NCBI RefSeq assembly: GCF_039905635.1 | Contig: NZ_CP157000.1 | Coordinates: forward strand, 1,612,001 to 1,676,000 | Direction of reading: 5' to 3' | Length of the DNA stretch: 64,000 nt | Source of the DNA: Microbacterium sp. ProA8 | Lineage (GTDB): Bacteria; Actinomycetota; Actinomycetes; Actinomycetales; Microbacteriaceae | Part shown: one piece after another, positions 62,986-64,000 of the stretch | Position numbering within the stretch: the stretch's first letter is position 1 | Layout: each line of letters opens with the position of its first letter | Made by a program: the position numbers and the translations under genes | Notes under the pieces: model-generated | The model's input: only the letters and a program-made list of their open reading frames with translations | Databases searched by the model: none | What the model was told of the DNA's origin: nothing

Positions 62986-63144
62986 CTTCCGGCTCCGTCC
63001 TGCGCTCGGCGAGGGAGCGCTGTTTCTTCGAATGTCGGAGGCCCGTGGTGGGGTTCTCTTATCGAAACCGTATCCGGATCGCGGGCTTCTGGGGAACATC
63101 TCAGCCGCGTGTCGCGTTCGAGAGATCGCCGCCCGGAACCGGTA

Positions 63145-63175
63145 TTGACATCGTACAGACTCGAAGATAGCTTCG
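63145..63175 (+). promoter_or_regulatory. Promoter and SOS-box-like palindrome of the LysM gene
   Basis: TTGACA (63145-63150) and TAGCTT (63168-63173) are 17 nt apart, the best promoter match in the window. CGAAGATAGCTTCG (63162-63175) is a perfect palindrome that overlaps the -10 box and resembles the SOS box CGAAC-N4-GTTCG with a symmetric C/G exchange. LexA bound there would block this promoter; it may also serve lexA itself on the other strand. Confidence 0.65.
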
Positions 63176-63178
63176 GAA

Positions 63179-63228
63179 GAGAGATTCGCATTCACCGCTC
63201 CCGGCCGAGTGGTGAATGCGAATCTCTC
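63179..63228 (+). repeat. 18-bp perfect inverted repeat at the predicted mRNA 5' end
   Basis: GAGAGATTCGCATTCACC (63179-63196) and GGTGAATGCGAATCTCTC (63211-63228) are exact reverse complements; the 14-nt loop can pair further (CTC/GAG). The -10 box ends at 63173, so transcription should start at about 63179-63181, on the first base of the stem. The LysM start codon follows 20 nt after the stem. Confidence 0.8.
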
Positions 63229-63248
63229 CCCAGCACGAGGAGCCCAGC

Positions 63249-63713
63249 ATGACCGCGATCGACTTCACGACCTCCGTCCCGTCGCCGTCCCGCGCCGCGC
63301 GTGTCGCGGTGCAGCGGGTGCACAGCTCGGCGCGACAGCTGGCCGGCGGTGCTCCTGTGCCGCTGGGCGCGCAGTCGGCGTCGGGGCGCTCCACGCGGCT
63401 CCGCCTGACCCTGCGCGGGCGACGTGTCCTCGCCGTCCTCGCCGCACTGCCGGCCGTGATCGCGCTGACCGCCGCCGTGATCGGCGGGGGAGCGGCACTC
63501 GCCTCCCGTGAAGCGGGAGCCCCGGCGGGCTCCTTCCGCACGGTGACGGTGGCTGCCGGCGACTCGCTCTGGAGCATCGCCGAAGAGGTCGCGCCCGAGC
63601 GCGATCCACGCGACGTGGTCGACGAGATCGTGCGGTTGAACGCGCTCGACACCGTGGTCGTGCAGGCCGGTCAGAGCATCGCGATCCCCGCGGCGTACGA
63701 CGACGGCCGCTGA
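63249..63713 (+). CDS. LysM cell-division suppressor, ChiZ/DivS/YneA-like
   Basis: 154 aa. A basic cytoplasmic N-terminus of about 58 residues, one membrane segment ([26 protein letters not shown], residues about 60-85) and an extracytoplasmic LysM domain (residues 97-147: [20 protein letters not shown] ... [17 protein letters not shown]). Divergent from lexA, exactly as Rv2719c (ChiZ) of mycobacteria and DivS of corynebacteria, which halt septation during DNA damage. GAGGAG lies 7 nt before ATG 63249. The role is inferred from build and position. Confidence 0.85.
   Translation: MTAIDFTTSVPSPSRAARVAVQRVHSSARQLAGGAPVPLGAQSASGRSTRLRLTLRGRRVLAVLAALPAVIALTAAVIGGGAALASREAGAPAGSFRTVTVAAGDSLWSIAEEVAPERDPRDVVDEIVRLNALDTVVVQAGQSIAIPAAYDDGR

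Positions 63714-64000
<287 letters not shown>

Overview
The window reads as chromosome of a high-GC actinobacterium, most likely a Microbacteriaceae member close to Microbacterium. By eye it is about 70% G+C. GTG and TTG starts are frequent, Shine-Dalgarno sites are GGAGG-like, and many genes have a TANNNT box only 6-9 nt before the start codon, which suggests leaderless mRNAs. The core gene order is the classical actinobacterial one: pnp, dapB, thyA-folA, dapA-rnj, ftsK-pgsA-pncC-clgR-DUF3046, recA-recX-miaB-miaA, dapF, hflX, lexA with a divergent LysM cell-division suppressor.

Layout. 1-10.5 kb is accessory metabolism: the end of a GH13 alpha-glucosidase, a luciferase-like monooxygenase with its FMN reductase, a non-specific nuclease, a DedA membrane protein, a glycosyltransferase fused to an SGNH hydrolase, and a CitAB/DctSR-type two-component system divergent from a dicarboxylate symporter. 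10.5-15.8 kb holds two small proteins, pnp with a long structured leader, an aldo/keto reductase-like protein and a histidine phosphatase.

15836-22056 is a 6.2-kb integrative element. A large serine integrase sits next to attL. The element entered the 3' end of a GNAT acetyltransferase gene: the original last 10 codons are stranded at 15808-15840, and the element supplies a substitute tail at 22021-22056. Inside are a frameshifted C5-methyltransferase remnant, a second (small) serine recombinase, a four-gene coupled operon headed by a helix-turn-helix protein and controlled by a promoter with a palindromic operator in its spacer, and low-density AT-richer DNA with repeated ATTCATCAC motifs. 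No capsid, tail or replication gene is recognisable, so a phage satellite or a decayed prophage fits better than an intact phage.

22.5-29.4 kb carries lysine/DAP and folate-thymidylate genes, an OsmC protein, a thioredoxin-DUF4395 pair, a short-chain dehydrogenase with a frameshift in a G-run, and a winged-helix regulator. 29.4-36.4 kb encodes two large secreted proteases (S8 and M4) behind a perfect 20-bp palindrome of the LacI-family operator type. 36.5-55 kb is the core block of cell wall precursor synthesis, RNA decay, chromosome partition, DNA repair and tRNA modification. It is interrupted by a stand-alone QcrB-like cytochrome b that has lost the ligand pair of one heme. 55-64 kb has an S9 peptidase, metF and metE, a membrane protein, lexA, the SOS-controlled LysM protein whose mRNA should begin with an 18-bp hairpin, and the first codons of hisC.

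No rRNA, tRNA, CRISPR array or IS transposase was recognised.
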